A DNA stretch of 64,000 bases from Sphingomonas sp. (GCF_017745215.1 NZ_JAGHZV010000017.1:1-64000), one strand, 5' to 3'; shown: positions 1 through 8,982, counted from the stretch's first letter. Notes: generated by a model from the sequence alone, not told the origin. A program made the numbers and translations.

Positions 1-45
1 CCGCAGCCGCTCCCACTGATCGTCTCGAAGCACTTCGCCTTCCAC
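1..45 (-). CDS. IS5-family transposase, 5' end only (runs off the left edge)
   Basis: Read on the minus strand, a GTG codon at 45-43 follows a GGAGG ribosome-binding site by five bases and opens a frame that reaches the window edge with MEGEVLRDDQWERLR. That opening (LRDDQWERL) resembles the N-terminus of IS5-type DDE transposases, which I recognise from memory of the family. Only fifteen codons are visible, so the catalytic residues cannot be checked and the gene may be intact or broken beyond the edge. The IS end must lie between about 50 and 115, because folP ends at 116. A short palindrome, GGGAATCCC, sits near 90-98, but I could not fix the terminal inverted repeat or a target duplication. 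Confidence 0.5.
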   Translation of the reverse strand, partial: MEGEVLRDDQWERLR

Positions 46-115
46 GCCAGCCTCCAAAAGCCAGCGTTGAATCAGAACTCCCCACTAAAGGGAATCCCTA
101 AATCGTCACCACATC

Positions 116-1201
116 CTAGCGCGCGACCAGCGCGGCGTCGCGCATGCCGCGCCAGACGCGCAGCGCCTGCACCGTCTCGAACACGTCGTGCACCCGCACC
201 AGTTGCGCGCCCTGCTCGGCCCCCTTGAGCGCCAGCGCCACCGACCCGCCGAGGCGCGCCTCGGCGGGCGCTTCGTTCGACAGCGCGCCGATCATCCGCT
301 TGCGGCTCGCCCCGACCACGATCGGGCAGCCGATCCCGTGGAACAGCGACAGCCCGTTCAGCAGCGCGAGATTATCCGCGAGCGACTTGCCGAAGCCGAT
401 CCCCGGATCGACGAGGATCTTCGACCGCTCGACCCCCGCCGCCGCCACTTCGGCCACGCGCCGCTCGAGCCAGTCGTAGACGTCGAGCAGCACGTCGCCG
501 TAGCTGCCGCCCATCACGCCGCCGTGCGGTCCCTTGGCGGGGTCGGGCGAATGCATCAGCACCACCGGGCAGCCCGCGCGCGCCACCACGTCGAGCCCGC
601 GCGGATCCCAGAGCAGCGCCGCGACATCGTTGACGACGTGCGCTCCGGCCCGCAGCGCCGCTTCCATCACCTCGGCCTTGCGCGTGTCGACCGAGACGAT
701 CGCGCCCGAGCCCGCGAGCCGCTCGATCGCGGGGAGCACGCGCGCGATCTCGTCGCCTTCCCAGACCTCCTCGGCGCCCGGCCGCGTCGATTCGCCGCCG
801 ACGTCGACCACCGCAGCGCCGTGGATCGTCATGTCGACGCCCGCCTGCGCTGCCGCGGCGAGGTCGCCCGCATGCTTGCCGCCGTCGGAGAAACTGTCGG
901 GCGTCAGGTTGAGGATGCCCATCACCTGCGGCTGGTCGAAGCGCAGCACGCGCGTGCCGAGCGTCAGCGCCGGGCGCCGGGCGGTCACGCGCTCCGCGAT
1001 CGGCATGAGCAGCTCGGCCTCGGGCAGGTCTGCCAGCACCGCGACCGGCACGGTGCGCTTGGTGATGCCGCCACCCTCGCGGGCGATCCATTCCCAGGCA
1101 GCGAACCAGCCGAGCCCGCCCGCGAGCCGCGCGACCTCGCCGTCGCGCCCCACCGGCGTGTCGACGAACTGCACGGGGCGGAGATAGTGTCTGGCGGCCA
1201 T
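116..1201 (-). CDS. folP: Dihydropteroate synthase
   Basis: Condenses 6-hydroxymethyl-dihydropterin diphosphate with p-aminobenzoate in cytoplasmic folate synthesis; the classical sulfonamide target. The 361-residue product shows the family signatures: MGILNLTPDSFSDGG (about 94-108), DVGGESTRPGA (133-143), VSVDTRK (169-175), DPGIGFGK (265-272), GASRKRMIG (297-305) and RVHDV (346-350). It is roughly 80 residues longer than the E. coli enzyme because of an N-terminal extension before the first barrel strand, a pattern I associate with alphaproteobacteria. ATG at 1201-1199 is the first in-frame start and no later one would keep the extension. It stands alone, 42 bases downstream of the MFS gene, with an IS remnant just beyond its stop. 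Confidence 0.96.
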   Translation of the reverse strand: MAARHYLRPVQFVDTPVGRDGEVARLAGGLGWFAAWEWIAREGGGITKRTVPVAVLADLPEAELLMPIAERVTARRPALTLGTRVLRFDQPQVMGILNLTPDSFSDGGKHAGDLAAAAQAGVDMTIHGAAVVDVGGESTRPGAEEVWEGDEIARVLPAIERLAGSGAIVSVDTRKAEVMEAALRAGAHVVNDVAALLWDPRGLDVVARAGCPVVLMHSPDPAKGPHGGVMGGSYGDVLLDVYDWLERRVAEVAAAGVERSKILVDPGIGFGKSLADNLALLNGLSLFHGIGCPIVVGASRKRMIGALSNEAPAEARLGGSVALALKGAEQGAQLVRVHDVFETVQALRVWRGMRDAALVAR

Positions 1202-1243
1202 GGCCGCGGCTCTAGAGCATCCGCGGTTCGCTTGCGATAGCCG

Positions 1244-2512
1244 CTACGCCACCGCCAGCCGCCGCGCGCGCTGCACGCCCGTCGCGACGAACATCGCCGC
1301 CGCGACCAGCCCGAACAGCCCGGCGATCACGAACGCCGGCGTGTAGCTCCCCCAGCCCTGGCGGATCACGCCCGCGCCCAGCGCCGCGGTGGCCGCGCCG
1401 ATTTGGTGGCCGGTGAGGATCCAGCCGAACAGGATCGGCGCGTCGCGCTCGCCGAAGGCCTGGTTGGCGAGCTTCATCGTCGGCGGCACCGTCGCGATCC
1501 AGTCGAGCCCGTAGAGGATCGCGAACAGCGTGAGGCTCACCGTGCCGAAGTCGATGAAGGGCAAGGCGATCAGCGAGAGCCCGCGCAGGCCGTAATAGAC
1601 CGCGAGCAGCTTGCGCGGATCATAGCGGTCGGTCAGCCAGCCCGAGGCGGTGGTGCCGATCAGGTCGAACAACCCCATCAGCGAGAGCAGCCCGGCCGCG
1701 GCGACCGGCGCGATGCCGTGGTCGCCGCAGAAGGCGATGAGGTGCGTGCCGACCAGCCCGTTGGTGGTGAGCCCGCAGATGAAGAAGGTCGCGAAGAGCA
1801 GCCAGAACATCGGCACGCGCGCGGCGCGGAACAGTGCCTCGAAGGCGATCATCGGCGTCGCCGCCTGCTTCATCGGCGGCGCAGGGGGTGTGTCCGGATG
1901 CTCGCCGTAGCGGCGGGCGTGGACGTCGGCCGGGCACTCCGGGACGAGGAAGAGCACCAGCGGGATCAGCGCAGCGCTCGCGATCGCGACGGCGAGCGCC
2001 ACCGGTCGCCACTCGGCGCCGCGCGAGAGCCAGGCGAGCAGCGGCAGGAAGATCAACGCCCCGGTCGCGGTGCTCGCCGAGAGCACGCCCATCATCAGTC
2101 CCTGGCGCGCGGCGAACCAGCGGTTGACCACTGCCGCGCCGAGCACCGCGGCGATCGCGCCGGTGCCGATCCCCGAAGCGACGCCCCAGCTCAGCAGATA
2201 GTGCCAGGGCTCGCGCATCCACAGGCTGGAGAGCGTCGCGCAGGCGATCAGCACGAGCCCGCCGAGCATCGTCTTGCGGATGCCGACCGCCTGCATCAGC
2301 GCCGCGGCGAAGGGGCCGACGAGGCCGTAGAGGAAGATGCCGACCGCGGCGGAGAAGGAGATGGTCGCGAGGTCCCAGCCGAAGCGGAGCTGGAGCGGCA
2401 CGAGCATCACGCCCTGCGCCGAGCGAGCGCCCGCCGAGACGAGCAGTGCGACGAAGGTCACCGCGGCGACGAGGAAGGGCCAGGCGCGGGGCGGCAGCGG
2501 CAGGCGGATCAT
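1244..2512 (-). CDS. MFS transporter (monocarboxylate-like), 12 TM segments
   Basis: A 422-residue polytopic inner-membrane protein with about twelve hydrophobic segments in two halves and a long charged loop in the middle (residues about 190-225). The cytoplasmic loop DRYDPRKLL in the second half is the typical MFS motif between helices 8 and 9. The start chosen is ATG at 2512-2510 (MIRLPLPPRAWPF), because it overlaps the TGA of the upstream MarR gene as ATGA, which implies translational coupling. The substrate is unknown; the overall look is that of the monocarboxylate/oxalate-formate group, but that is only an impression. Being co-transcribed with a MarR regulator suggests induction by a small aromatic or organic-acid ligand. 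Confidence 0.85.
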   Translation of the reverse strand: MIRLPLPPRAWPFLVAAVTFVALLVSAGARSAQGVMLVPLQLRFGWDLATISFSAAVGIFLYGLVGPFAAALMQAVGIRKTMLGGLVLIACATLSSLWMREPWHYLLSWGVASGIGTGAIAAVLGAAVVNRWFAARQGLMMGVLSASTATGALIFLPLLAWLSRGAEWRPVALAVAIASAALIPLVLFLVPECPADVHARRYGEHPDTPPAPPMKQAATPMIAFEALFRAARVPMFWLLFATFFICGLTTNGLVGTHLIAFCGDHGIAPVAAAGLLSLMGLFDLIGTTASGWLTDRYDPRKLLAVYYGLRGLSLIALPFIDFGTVSLTLFAILYGLDWIATVPPTMKLANQAFGERDAPILFGWILTGHQIGAATAALGAGVIRQGWGSYTPAFVIAGLFGLVAAAMFVATGVQRARRLAVA

Positions 2513-2946
2513 TGCGCGATCTCGACGGTCTCGGCGAGCAGCGTGCGCAGCTCCGCCCATCTTGCTTCGCCCAGCGCTTCGGTCATCCGCTGCTGCGTGC
2601 CTTCCCAGCGCTCGACCGCCGAGTCGAGCACCGCGGCGCCGGCAGGCGTGAGCAAGGCGAGCTTGGCCTTGCCCGCGCCGGCCGCGACCGTCACCCAGCC
2701 GCGCCGCTCGAGCGGCTCGAGCGTGCGGTAGAGCGAGGTGCGCTCGAGCACGAGCTGGTCCGCCAGCCGGCTGAGCGGCACCGTCTCCGCGCGGGCGATG
2801 TGCCGCAGGATCGCGAACTGCACCGTGGTCATCCCCGCCGGATGCAGCGCCTCGTCATAGACGCGCGTCACGGCGCGCGACGCCTTGCGCAGCGCCGTGC
2901 ACAGGCAGGGGCCGAGGGCTTCGGATACATGATGCATATACATCAT
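2509..2946 (-). CDS. MarR-family transcriptional regulator
   Basis: About 145 residues. The winged helix-turn-helix runs through TTVQFAILRHIARAETVPLSRLADQLVLERTSL with the wing at RGWVTVAAGAGKAKLALLT, and flanking helices serve dimerisation. It probably represses itself and the overlapping downstream MFS transporter. The start is uncertain: in-frame ATG codons occur at 2946, 2943 and 2937 and none has a clear ribosome-binding site. A 16-base near-palindrome lies exactly over these candidate starts, which fits autorepression. A REP-like repeat begins about 35 bases upstream, so the promoter must be squeezed between the two or lie beyond the repeat. Confidence 0.88.
   Translation of the reverse strand: MMYMHHVSEALGPCLCTALRKASRAVTRVYDEALHPAGMTTVQFAILRHIARAETVPLSRLADQLVLERTSLYRTLEPLERRGWVTVAAGAGKAKLALLTPAGAAVLDSAVERWEGTQQRMTEALGEARWAELRTLLAETVEIAQ
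2930..2945. promoter_or_regulatory. Candidate MarR operator (imperfect palindrome over the start codons)
   Basis: On the minus strand the sequence is TGATGTATATGCATCA. Its two 8-base halves are inverted copies of each other apart from one transition per half. AT-rich palindromes of this size are typical MarR-dimer sites, and this one overlaps the candidate start codons of the marR gene. Binding is inferred, not shown. Confidence 0.45.
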
Positions 2947-2979
2947 ATGCCATGCGCCGGCGGCTGGGTCAACAACCAA

Positions 2980-3063
2980 CCGTCATCCCGGCGAAAGCCG
3001 GGACCCAGGGCCTCGAGCGACGTCCTCTGTAACCCTGGGTCCCGGCTTTCGCCGGGATGACGG
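2980..3063. repeat. REP-like inverted repeat, family A, copy 1
   Basis: Two inverted arms based on GTCATCCCGGCGAAAGCC followed by GGGACCCAGGG, separated by about 25 bases of non-palindromic sequence. The same arms recur at 14036, 26780, 30161, 37880 and 44609 in this window. It lies between the marR gene and the OPT transporter gene, which diverge. Confidence 0.9.
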
Positions 3064-3120
3064 TGGAAGGGATGGTAAAAACGCTGTTCTACCCCCGCAA
3101 CTCTATGCCATCCCCTGCCG

Positions 3121-5076
3121 ATGGCCACCCCTGCACCCGCCCGCCCGATCGCCGAGCTCACCGTCCGCGGCATCCTGCTCGGCGGGCTGATCACGCTGCT
3201 GTTCACCGCGGCGAACGTCTACCTCGGGCTCAAGGTGGGGCTCACCTTCGCGACCTCGATCCCCGCCGCGGTGATCTCGATGGCGCTGCTGCGCTTCCTG
3301 CCCAACGCCTCGATCCTCGAGAACAACATCGTCCAGACGATCGCCAGCGCCGCGGGCACGCTCGCCGCGATCATCTTCGTGCTGCCGGGGCTGATCATGA
3401 TCGGCTGGTGGCAGGGCTTTCCCTTCGTCACCACCGCGGCGATCACCATGCTCGGCGGCATCCTCGGCGTGATGTTCTCGGTGCCGCTGCGCCGCGCGCT
3501 CGTCATCGACTCGCCCGAGCTGCCCTATCCCGAGGGCCGCGCCGCCGCCGAGGTGCTCGAGGTCGGCTCGGGGTCGCGCGCAGGCGCTGCCGAGAGCCTG
3601 CAGGGGCTGTGGCTGATGATCTGGGCGAGCATCGCCTCGGCCGGCTTCGCGATCCTCACCCAGATGAAGCTCGCCGCAGCCGAGGCCTCGGTCTGGTTTC
3701 GCGCCGGCGCGGGCGCGACGGGGATTTCTGGCGGCCTCTCCTTCGCATTGTTCGGTGTCGGCCACCTCGTCGGCATCTCGGTGGGCGCGGCGCAGTTCGT
3801 CGGGCTGATCACCGGCTGGTGGATCCTGCTGCCGATCCTGACCGCCGCGCACCCGATCGCCGGCGAGCCCGAGGTGTGGGCCAACACCGTGTTCCGCGCC
3901 GACGTCCGCTTCTTCGGCGCGGGCGTGATCGGCGTCGCGGCGGTGTGGACGCTGATCAAGATCGCAGGGCCCGTGGTCGGCGGTGTCCGCTCGGCGCTGG
4001 CGGCGAGCGCGGCGCGGCGCGGCGGCGAGGCGCTGGCGCTCACCGAGCGCGACCTGCCCTTCGGCATCGTCCTGCTCGGCTCGCTCGCGCTGCTCGTCCC
4101 GATCGCCTGGCTGCTGTGGGACGTGATCGCCGGCGGACCGCTCGCGGGATCGGCGGCGCTGCTGATCGGCGGCGCGCTGGTGTTCGTGCTGGTGATCGGG
4201 CTGCTGATCGCCTCGGTGTGCGGCTACATGGCCGGCCTCATCGGCGCGTCCAACTCGCCGGTCTCGGCGATCGGCATCCTCTCGGTGCTCGCTGCCTCGC
4301 TGATGCTCGCGGGGCTGTTCGGCCGCGACAATCCGCCCGAGACCACCCAGGCGCTGATCGCCTATGCCCTCATCGTCACCGGCGTCGTGTTCGGCGTCGC
4401 GACGATCTCGAACGACAACCTCCAGGACCTGAAGACCGGCCAGCTCGTTGGCGCGACGCCGTGGAAGCAGCAGGTGGCGCTGGTGATCGGCGTCGTCTTC
4501 GGCAGCCTGGTGGTGCCGCCGGTGCTCAACATCCTCAACACCGGGATCGGCTTCGCGGGCGCCCCCGGCGCGGGCCCCGACGCGCTCGCCGCGCCCCAGG
4601 CAGGGCTGATCTCGGCGCTGGCGAAAGGCGTGCTCGGCGGCGACCTCAACTGGCCGATGCTCGGCTATGGCGCGCTCGCGGGCGTGGGCTTCATCGTCGC
4701 CGACGCCCTGCTCGGCAAGCTCAAGCTGCTCCGCCTGCCGCCGCTCGCGATCGGGATCGGCATCTACCTGCCGATGGCGGTGATCCTGCCGACCGCGCTC
4801 GGCGCGGTCACCGGCTGGTTCTACGACCGCTGGGCCGATCGCACCGCCGATCCGGAGAAGGCCCGGCGGATGGGCGTGCTCACCGCCACGGGCATGATCG
4901 TCGGCGAGAGCCTATGGGGCGTCGCCTTCGCGGGCATCGTCGGCGCGACCGGCAAGGATTCGCCGCTCGCGATCGTCGGCGACGGCTTCGCCCAGCCCGC
5001 GCTGATCGGCGGGACCGTCTTCTTCATCGTGCTGACCGCGCTGCTGTATACGCGCACCCGCAAGGTCGCGCAGTGA
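3121..5076 (+). CDS. OPT-family oligopeptide transporter
   Basis: A 651-residue inner-membrane protein with about sixteen hydrophobic segments, of the length usual for bacterial OPT transporters (proton-coupled uptake of oligopeptides or, in the related YSL branch, metal chelates). Recognisable stretches are the opening LTVRGILLGGLITLLFTAANVYLGLKVG, followed by IPAAVISMALL, the SPELPYPEG loop near 138-146 and the GASNSPVSAIGI stretch near 380. ATG at 3121 is the natural start; just upstream lies REP copy 1. No partner genes surround it, as expected for a single-polypeptide carrier. Substrate cannot be told from sequence. Confidence 0.93.
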   Translation: MATPAPARPIAELTVRGILLGGLITLLFTAANVYLGLKVGLTFATSIPAAVISMALLRFLPNASILENNIVQTIASAAGTLAAIIFVLPGLIMIGWWQGFPFVTTAAITMLGGILGVMFSVPLRRALVIDSPELPYPEGRAAAEVLEVGSGSRAGAAESLQGLWLMIWASIASAGFAILTQMKLAAAEASVWFRAGAGATGISGGLSFALFGVGHLVGISVGAAQFVGLITGWWILLPILTAAHPIAGEPEVWANTVFRADVRFFGAGVIGVAAVWTLIKIAGPVVGGVRSALAASAARRGGEALALTERDLPFGIVLLGSLALLVPIAWLLWDVIAGGPLAGSAALLIGGALVFVLVIGLLIASVCGYMAGLIGASNSPVSAIGILSVLAASLMLAGLFGRDNPPETTQALIAYALIVTGVVFGVATISNDNLQDLKTGQLVGATPWKQQVALVIGVVFGSLVVPPVLNILNTGIGFAGAPGAGPDALAAPQAGLISALAKGVLGGDLNWPMLGYGALAGVGFIVADALLGKLKLLRLPPLAIGIGIYLPMAVILPTALGAVTGWFYDRWADRTADPEKARRMGVLTATGMIVGESLWGVAFAGIVGATGKDSPLAIVGDGFAQPALIGGTVFFIVLTALLYTRTRKVAQ

Positions 5077-5245
5077 TCTACTCGCCTAATACAGTTTACA
5101 CGATTGACACCGAGAATGTGAAAAAACGCCGTTCGTCATAAGCAAACGCGAACCGTTCCGGCGTGGCCGCTGGCGTGGATCGACGATGCGAAAGAGCAAC
5201 GCGACGCTCGCACCTCGAATCCAATTTTGCAATCGAAGCGCGCGC

Positions 5246-6526
5246 CTACATCAGCTCGAGCAGCGACTCGATATCGACGAACGCGAAGGCCACCGAACTG
5301 TCCGCCACGCCGTAGGGGATGAACAGCTTGTCGCCGTGGCGCAGCGCCCCGCAGGTGTAGACGACGTTGGGCACATAGCCTTCGCGATCCTGGTCGGCGG
5401 CGGCGAGGATCGGCTCCGGCGTGCGGCCGATCACCTTCGAGGGATCGTGCTTGTCGAGCAGCGCCGCGCCGATCGAATATTTCCGCATCGCGCCGACGCC
5501 GTGGGTGAGCACCAGCCAGCCCTCGTCGAGCTCGATCGGCGGGCCGCAATTGCCCATCTGGACGAGCTCCCAGGGGTAGAGCGGCGTGAGCAGCTTCTCG
5601 CCGCCTTCCCAATGGGTGATCGAGTCCGAGGAATGGAGGAAGATGTTCTCGCCGTCCTGGCGGCCGAGCATCATGTAGCGCCCGCCGATCTTGCGCGGGA
5701 AGAGCGCCATGCCCTTGTTGCGCGCCGCGCCGCCGGTCATCGGCACGAGGTCGAACGAGCGCCAGTCGCGCGTGCGCAGCAGCTCGGACTGGATCTGCGA
5801 GCCGTTGTAGGCGGTGTAGGTGCCGATCCACTCCTGGCTGCCGTCGTCGTGGTGGAAATGGCAGATGCGCAGATCCTCGAGACCGTTCGACTGCGCCTTG
5901 GTGATCGGGAAGATGACGGTGCCCGACAGCGTCGAATCGCGGTGGCGATAGACTGTCACCGGCCCCTCGGGGATGTGCTCCTCGTCCTCATGCGCGTCGG
6001 CGGCGGTGGCGAAGGGCGGCTCGGGCGCGAGCGTCATGTCGCTGCCGTCGGTGATGATCCCCTCGCGGAAGGCGACCGAGCTGATATGCCCCTCGCCCAC
6101 CGCGCGCAGGCTCATCAGGATGCGGAGCGACCCCTTGGGCATGCCGCTCTGGTCGTAGTGCGGCACTGCGCTCGGGTTCATCAGCGCGGCGGCGGCATAG
6201 CTGTATTCGTGGCAGAAATAGGCGCCGATCAGCTGGCGCTTCTCGTCGCCGATCGCCGCGCCGTCGAGCCCGAGCAGCGTCTCGATCTCGTCGTAGCGCG
6301 TCATGAACACGCGGCGCGTCTGCCAGTGGCGCGCCTCGAAGTCCTTGAGCACGATCTCGAGCTGCGTCCGCGCCTCGCCCGGCGACATGTCGAGCACTTC
6401 CTTCACCAGCCGCTCGGTGCGGCTGGGCGCCGTGCCGTTGGCCGCCCAGGCGATGTGGAAGGGCCGCACCACCACGCGCGAAGGATCGGCCTTCAATCGC
6501 AGGCTGTGGGTGACCAAATCGAGCAT
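5246..6526 (-). CDS. Glycoside hydrolase family 130 protein (mannoside phosphorylase-type)
   Basis: A 426-residue protein with the five-bladed propeller pattern of GH130: an N-terminal helical region (1-100), then repeated strands with NPSAVPHYDQSG, IGTYTAYNG, GRYMMLGRQDGENIFLHSSD and a metal/phosphate-type HGVGAMRKYSIGAALLD stretch near the C-terminus. GH130 enzymes are phosphorylases or hydrolases acting on beta-mannosides. No signal peptide, so it should act in the cytoplasm. It begins 42 bases after the stop of the glycosyltransferase gene on the same strand, which suggests one operon and a shared substrate. Whether this subgroup is a phosphorylase or a hydrolase cannot be decided here. 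Confidence 0.85.
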   Translation of the reverse strand: MLDLVTHSLRLKADPSRVVVRPFHIAWAANGTAPSRTERLVKEVLDMSPGEARTQLEIVLKDFEARHWQTRRVFMTRYDEIETLLGLDGAAIGDEKRQLIGAYFCHEYSYAAAALMNPSAVPHYDQSGMPKGSLRILMSLRAVGEGHISSVAFREGIITDGSDMTLAPEPPFATAADAHEDEEHIPEGPVTVYRHRDSTLSGTVIFPITKAQSNGLEDLRICHFHHDDGSQEWIGTYTAYNGSQIQSELLRTRDWRSFDLVPMTGGAARNKGMALFPRKIGGRYMMLGRQDGENIFLHSSDSITHWEGGEKLLTPLYPWELVQMGNCGPPIELDEGWLVLTHGVGAMRKYSIGAALLDKHDPSKVIGRTPEPILAAADQDREGYVPNVVYTCGALRHGDKLFIPYGVADSSVAFAFVDIESLLELM

Positions 6527-6568
6527 CCGTGCGCCCCCGAACCTTAACCCAGGTGGCGCCAGAACTGG

Positions 6569-8845
6569 TCAGGCCACCGCTCGTTCTGGTCCTGCCATGT
6601 TTTTCGCACGCTTTAAAAGCCCAGAAATCGCGCAATTCGCCAGCTGGAGCGCCAAAATCGACTCGGCGCCCTGGTTTCGGTTCAGGCCGTGCGGCATCAG
6701 CCCGTCGAAGCAGCCGCCGTCCTGCGGCGAGGCGAGCGGCAGGTCGAGGTCGTTGACCCCGAGATACCAATTGTACGCGCGCATCGCTTCCCTCGCCCAG
6801 AAGGGTTCGTCGGTGGCGGCGAGCGCGGCGATGCAGGCGTCGACGGTCGCCTGCGCCTCGAGCGGCTGCTGGTCGAACGGCAGCGGATCGGCATAGGGCC
6901 GGCCGAAGCTCTCGGTCCCCACCGCGCGGAAGCAACCCTCGGGCGAAGTCTGGCGCGACACGATCCATTCGAGCGTCTCGAGCCCGACGCTGGTGAACTC
7001 GCTGCGACCGAGCACCGCGCCGGCGCGGAGCAGCGCCTCGGGCAGGCGGGCGTTGTCATAGGCGAGGACGATCTCGAACCATTGCCATTCGGGCCGGCGC
7101 GCGGTGTCGAGCAGCGCGATCAGCTGCTCGCCGAACTGCGTGAGGATCTGGCGCGAGAGCGCGTGGCCAGGGTGCGCCTCGGCCGTCGCCGCCGCGCCGA
7201 GCATCGCGAACGCCTGCGCGCGCGGGCTGCCGAGCTCGAAGGCGATCGGCGCGGTGATGTCGAACAGGTTCGAGGCCCAGTCGCGATGCTTCTGCGCGCG
7301 GGCGTCGCGCGCCGTCACGCCGAGCGACCAGAGCGCGCGGCCGTTCGAATCCTCGGAGCCCGAATCCTCGCACCAGCTGCGGTCGAACGCCATGAAGTTG
7401 CGGAAGCGCCGGAGGTCCGGGTTCCAGGCGTGCTGGACGAAGCTGGCGTAGACGCTGGTCCATTTCTCGCGCGTCGCTTCGTCGATCGTGTCGAGCTTCG
7501 ACATCAGGATCAGCGCGCGGGCGTTGTCGTCGATGCAATAGCCGTGGCGGCGATCGGGCACCGAATAGATCGAGTGCTGGAGCATGCCGGTCGCGTCGCT
7601 CATCCGCTCGACGGCGCTGAGATCGGGGGCGAGCGCGACGGGGTCAGCCGCCGCCTTTCCCTTGGCGATGCGCCGCGGCCGCGCAGCGAGCGCCGCCTCG
7701 ATCACGCCGCGCGCCGCTTCGGCGAGCCGCGGCCAGATCATCGTCCGCCCGCGCGCATAGGCCCGCTCGGAAAGCGCACGCCGCGCGGCGGGGTCGGCGA
7801 GCAACCCGATAATCTCGCGCGCGAAGCCCTTGCTGTCGTTGAAGCCGACGAGCACGCCATGGCCGTCGTCGAGGATCTCGGTGGCATGGACATAGGGCGT
7901 CGAGATCACCGCCTTGCCGACGCCCACCGCATAGGAGAGCGTGCCCGAGGTGATCTGGGCGGGATTGGTATAGGGCGTGGCGTAGATGTCCGCCGCCTGG
8001 AGATAGTCGAGCAGTTCCCCATTCTCGACGAAGCCGTCGATGAAGGCGACGTGGTGGGCGACGCCCCTCGCCTCGGCGAGCGCCTTCAGCCGATCGCGAT
8101 AGGCCTCGCCTTCGTGAGCGACGAGATTGGGATGCGTCGCGCCGAGCACGACGTAGAGCGCCTCCGGGCGCGCGGCGACCACCTCGGGCATCGCTTCGAT
8201 GATCGTCTCGATCCCCTTGTTGGGCGCAAGCAGCCCGAAGGTGAGGATCACTTCGCGGCCCTGCCAGCCGAACCCGGGCTTGAGCGTGCCGGGATCGACG
8301 AAGACGCGGTCGGGCACGCCGTGCGGGATCATCGCGATGCGGCGGTCGTCGGCATTGTGGACGCGGCGGAGGATGTCGCGGCCGCGCTCGGCCATCACGA
8401 TCACCTTGGACGCGCGCGCGAGCAGCGCGTCCATCACCCGGCGCTCCTCGGCGCTCGGATTCTCGAGCACGGTGTGGAGCGTCGCGATCACGGGGATCGT
8501 CAGCCGGTCGAGCAGCGCGATCAGATAGTCGCCCGCCGAGCCGCCGAAGATGCCATATTCATGCTGGACCCACACCGCCTGCGCGCCGCTCGCCTCGATC
8601 GCGCGCGCGGCCTCGAGATAGGCGCTGCGCTCGTTCTGCGGGATCGCGCGGGTGACTTCGGCCGGATAGTCGTAGCGGCCGGGGTGGTCGTCCATCGCAT
8701 AGACGTCGACCTGGAGCTCGGGAAAGCGGGCCTTGAGCGCGAGGAACGTGTCGGTCGTGTATGTTGCGATGCCGCACTTTCGCGGCAGATAATTCCCGAT
8801 CAGCGCCAGATGCCGGAACGCGGGACCCTGGGTCGTGGACGCCAT
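6569..8845 (-). CDS. Glycosyltransferase family 4 fused to an alpha/alpha-barrel-like C-terminal domain
   Basis: 758 residues. The N-terminal half (about 1-395) is a GT-B fold glycosyltransferase: GNYLPRKCGIATYT opening, VQHEYGIFGG, LHTVLENPS, IPHGVPD, FGLLAPNKGIETIIEA and the nucleotide-sugar pocket near ITSGTLSYAVG. The C-terminal half (about 405-750) is helical and glycosidase-like, with PDRRHGYCIDDNARAL, LPFDQQPLEAQATVDAC and GGCFDGL near the end; it resembles a six-hairpin toroid. ATG at 8845 was chosen over an earlier in-frame codon because AAAGGACAGCA immediately precedes it. It is followed by the GH130 gene. The pair probably makes and turns over a mannose-containing oligosaccharide; that is inference from family names and adjacency. 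Confidence 0.82.
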   Translation of the reverse strand: MASTTQGPAFRHLALIGNYLPRKCGIATYTTDTFLALKARFPELQVDVYAMDDHPGRYDYPAEVTRAIPQNERSAYLEAARAIEASGAQAVWVQHEYGIFGGSAGDYLIALLDRLTIPVIATLHTVLENPSAEERRVMDALLARASKVIVMAERGRDILRRVHNADDRRIAMIPHGVPDRVFVDPGTLKPGFGWQGREVILTFGLLAPNKGIETIIEAMPEVVAARPEALYVVLGATHPNLVAHEGEAYRDRLKALAEARGVAHHVAFIDGFVENGELLDYLQAADIYATPYTNPAQITSGTLSYAVGVGKAVISTPYVHATEILDDGHGVLVGFNDSKGFAREIIGLLADPAARRALSERAYARGRTMIWPRLAEAARGVIEAALAARPRRIAKGKAAADPVALAPDLSAVERMSDATGMLQHSIYSVPDRRHGYCIDDNARALILMSKLDTIDEATREKWTSVYASFVQHAWNPDLRRFRNFMAFDRSWCEDSGSEDSNGRALWSLGVTARDARAQKHRDWASNLFDITAPIAFELGSPRAQAFAMLGAAATAEAHPGHALSRQILTQFGEQLIALLDTARRPEWQWFEIVLAYDNARLPEALLRAGAVLGRSEFTSVGLETLEWIVSRQTSPEGCFRAVGTESFGRPYADPLPFDQQPLEAQATVDACIAALAATDEPFWAREAMRAYNWYLGVNDLDLPLASPQDGGCFDGLMPHGLNRNQGAESILALQLANCAISGLLKRAKNMAGPERAVA

Positions 8846-8944
8846 TGCTGTCCTTTCTTTATCGCAACTTACACAGGCCAGACGGCCCATTCCCCCGTCT
8901 CAACTCCCCTTCGGCGATTCAGTTTCCATCTTGCTGCAATGCAC

Positions 8945-8979
8945 AATGATATACCTGCGACGAGCCGCTGTAAATCATT
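8945..8979. promoter_or_regulatory. Interrupted inverted repeat upstream of the GT4-GH130 operon
   Basis: AATGAT arms at 8945-8950 and ATCATT at 8974-8979, with near-matching flanks, are separated by about 23 bases in an otherwise AT-poor region. The site lies about 100 bases upstream of the GT4 start, where a promoter is expected. It could be an operator or chance; low certainty. Confidence 0.25.
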
Positions 8980-8982
8980 CGT

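Noticed and set aside
5100..5160. TTGACA at 5104 with an AT-rich run downstream
   Set aside because: There is no gene on the plus strand in the next 4 kb that it could serve, so a promoter is unlikely.
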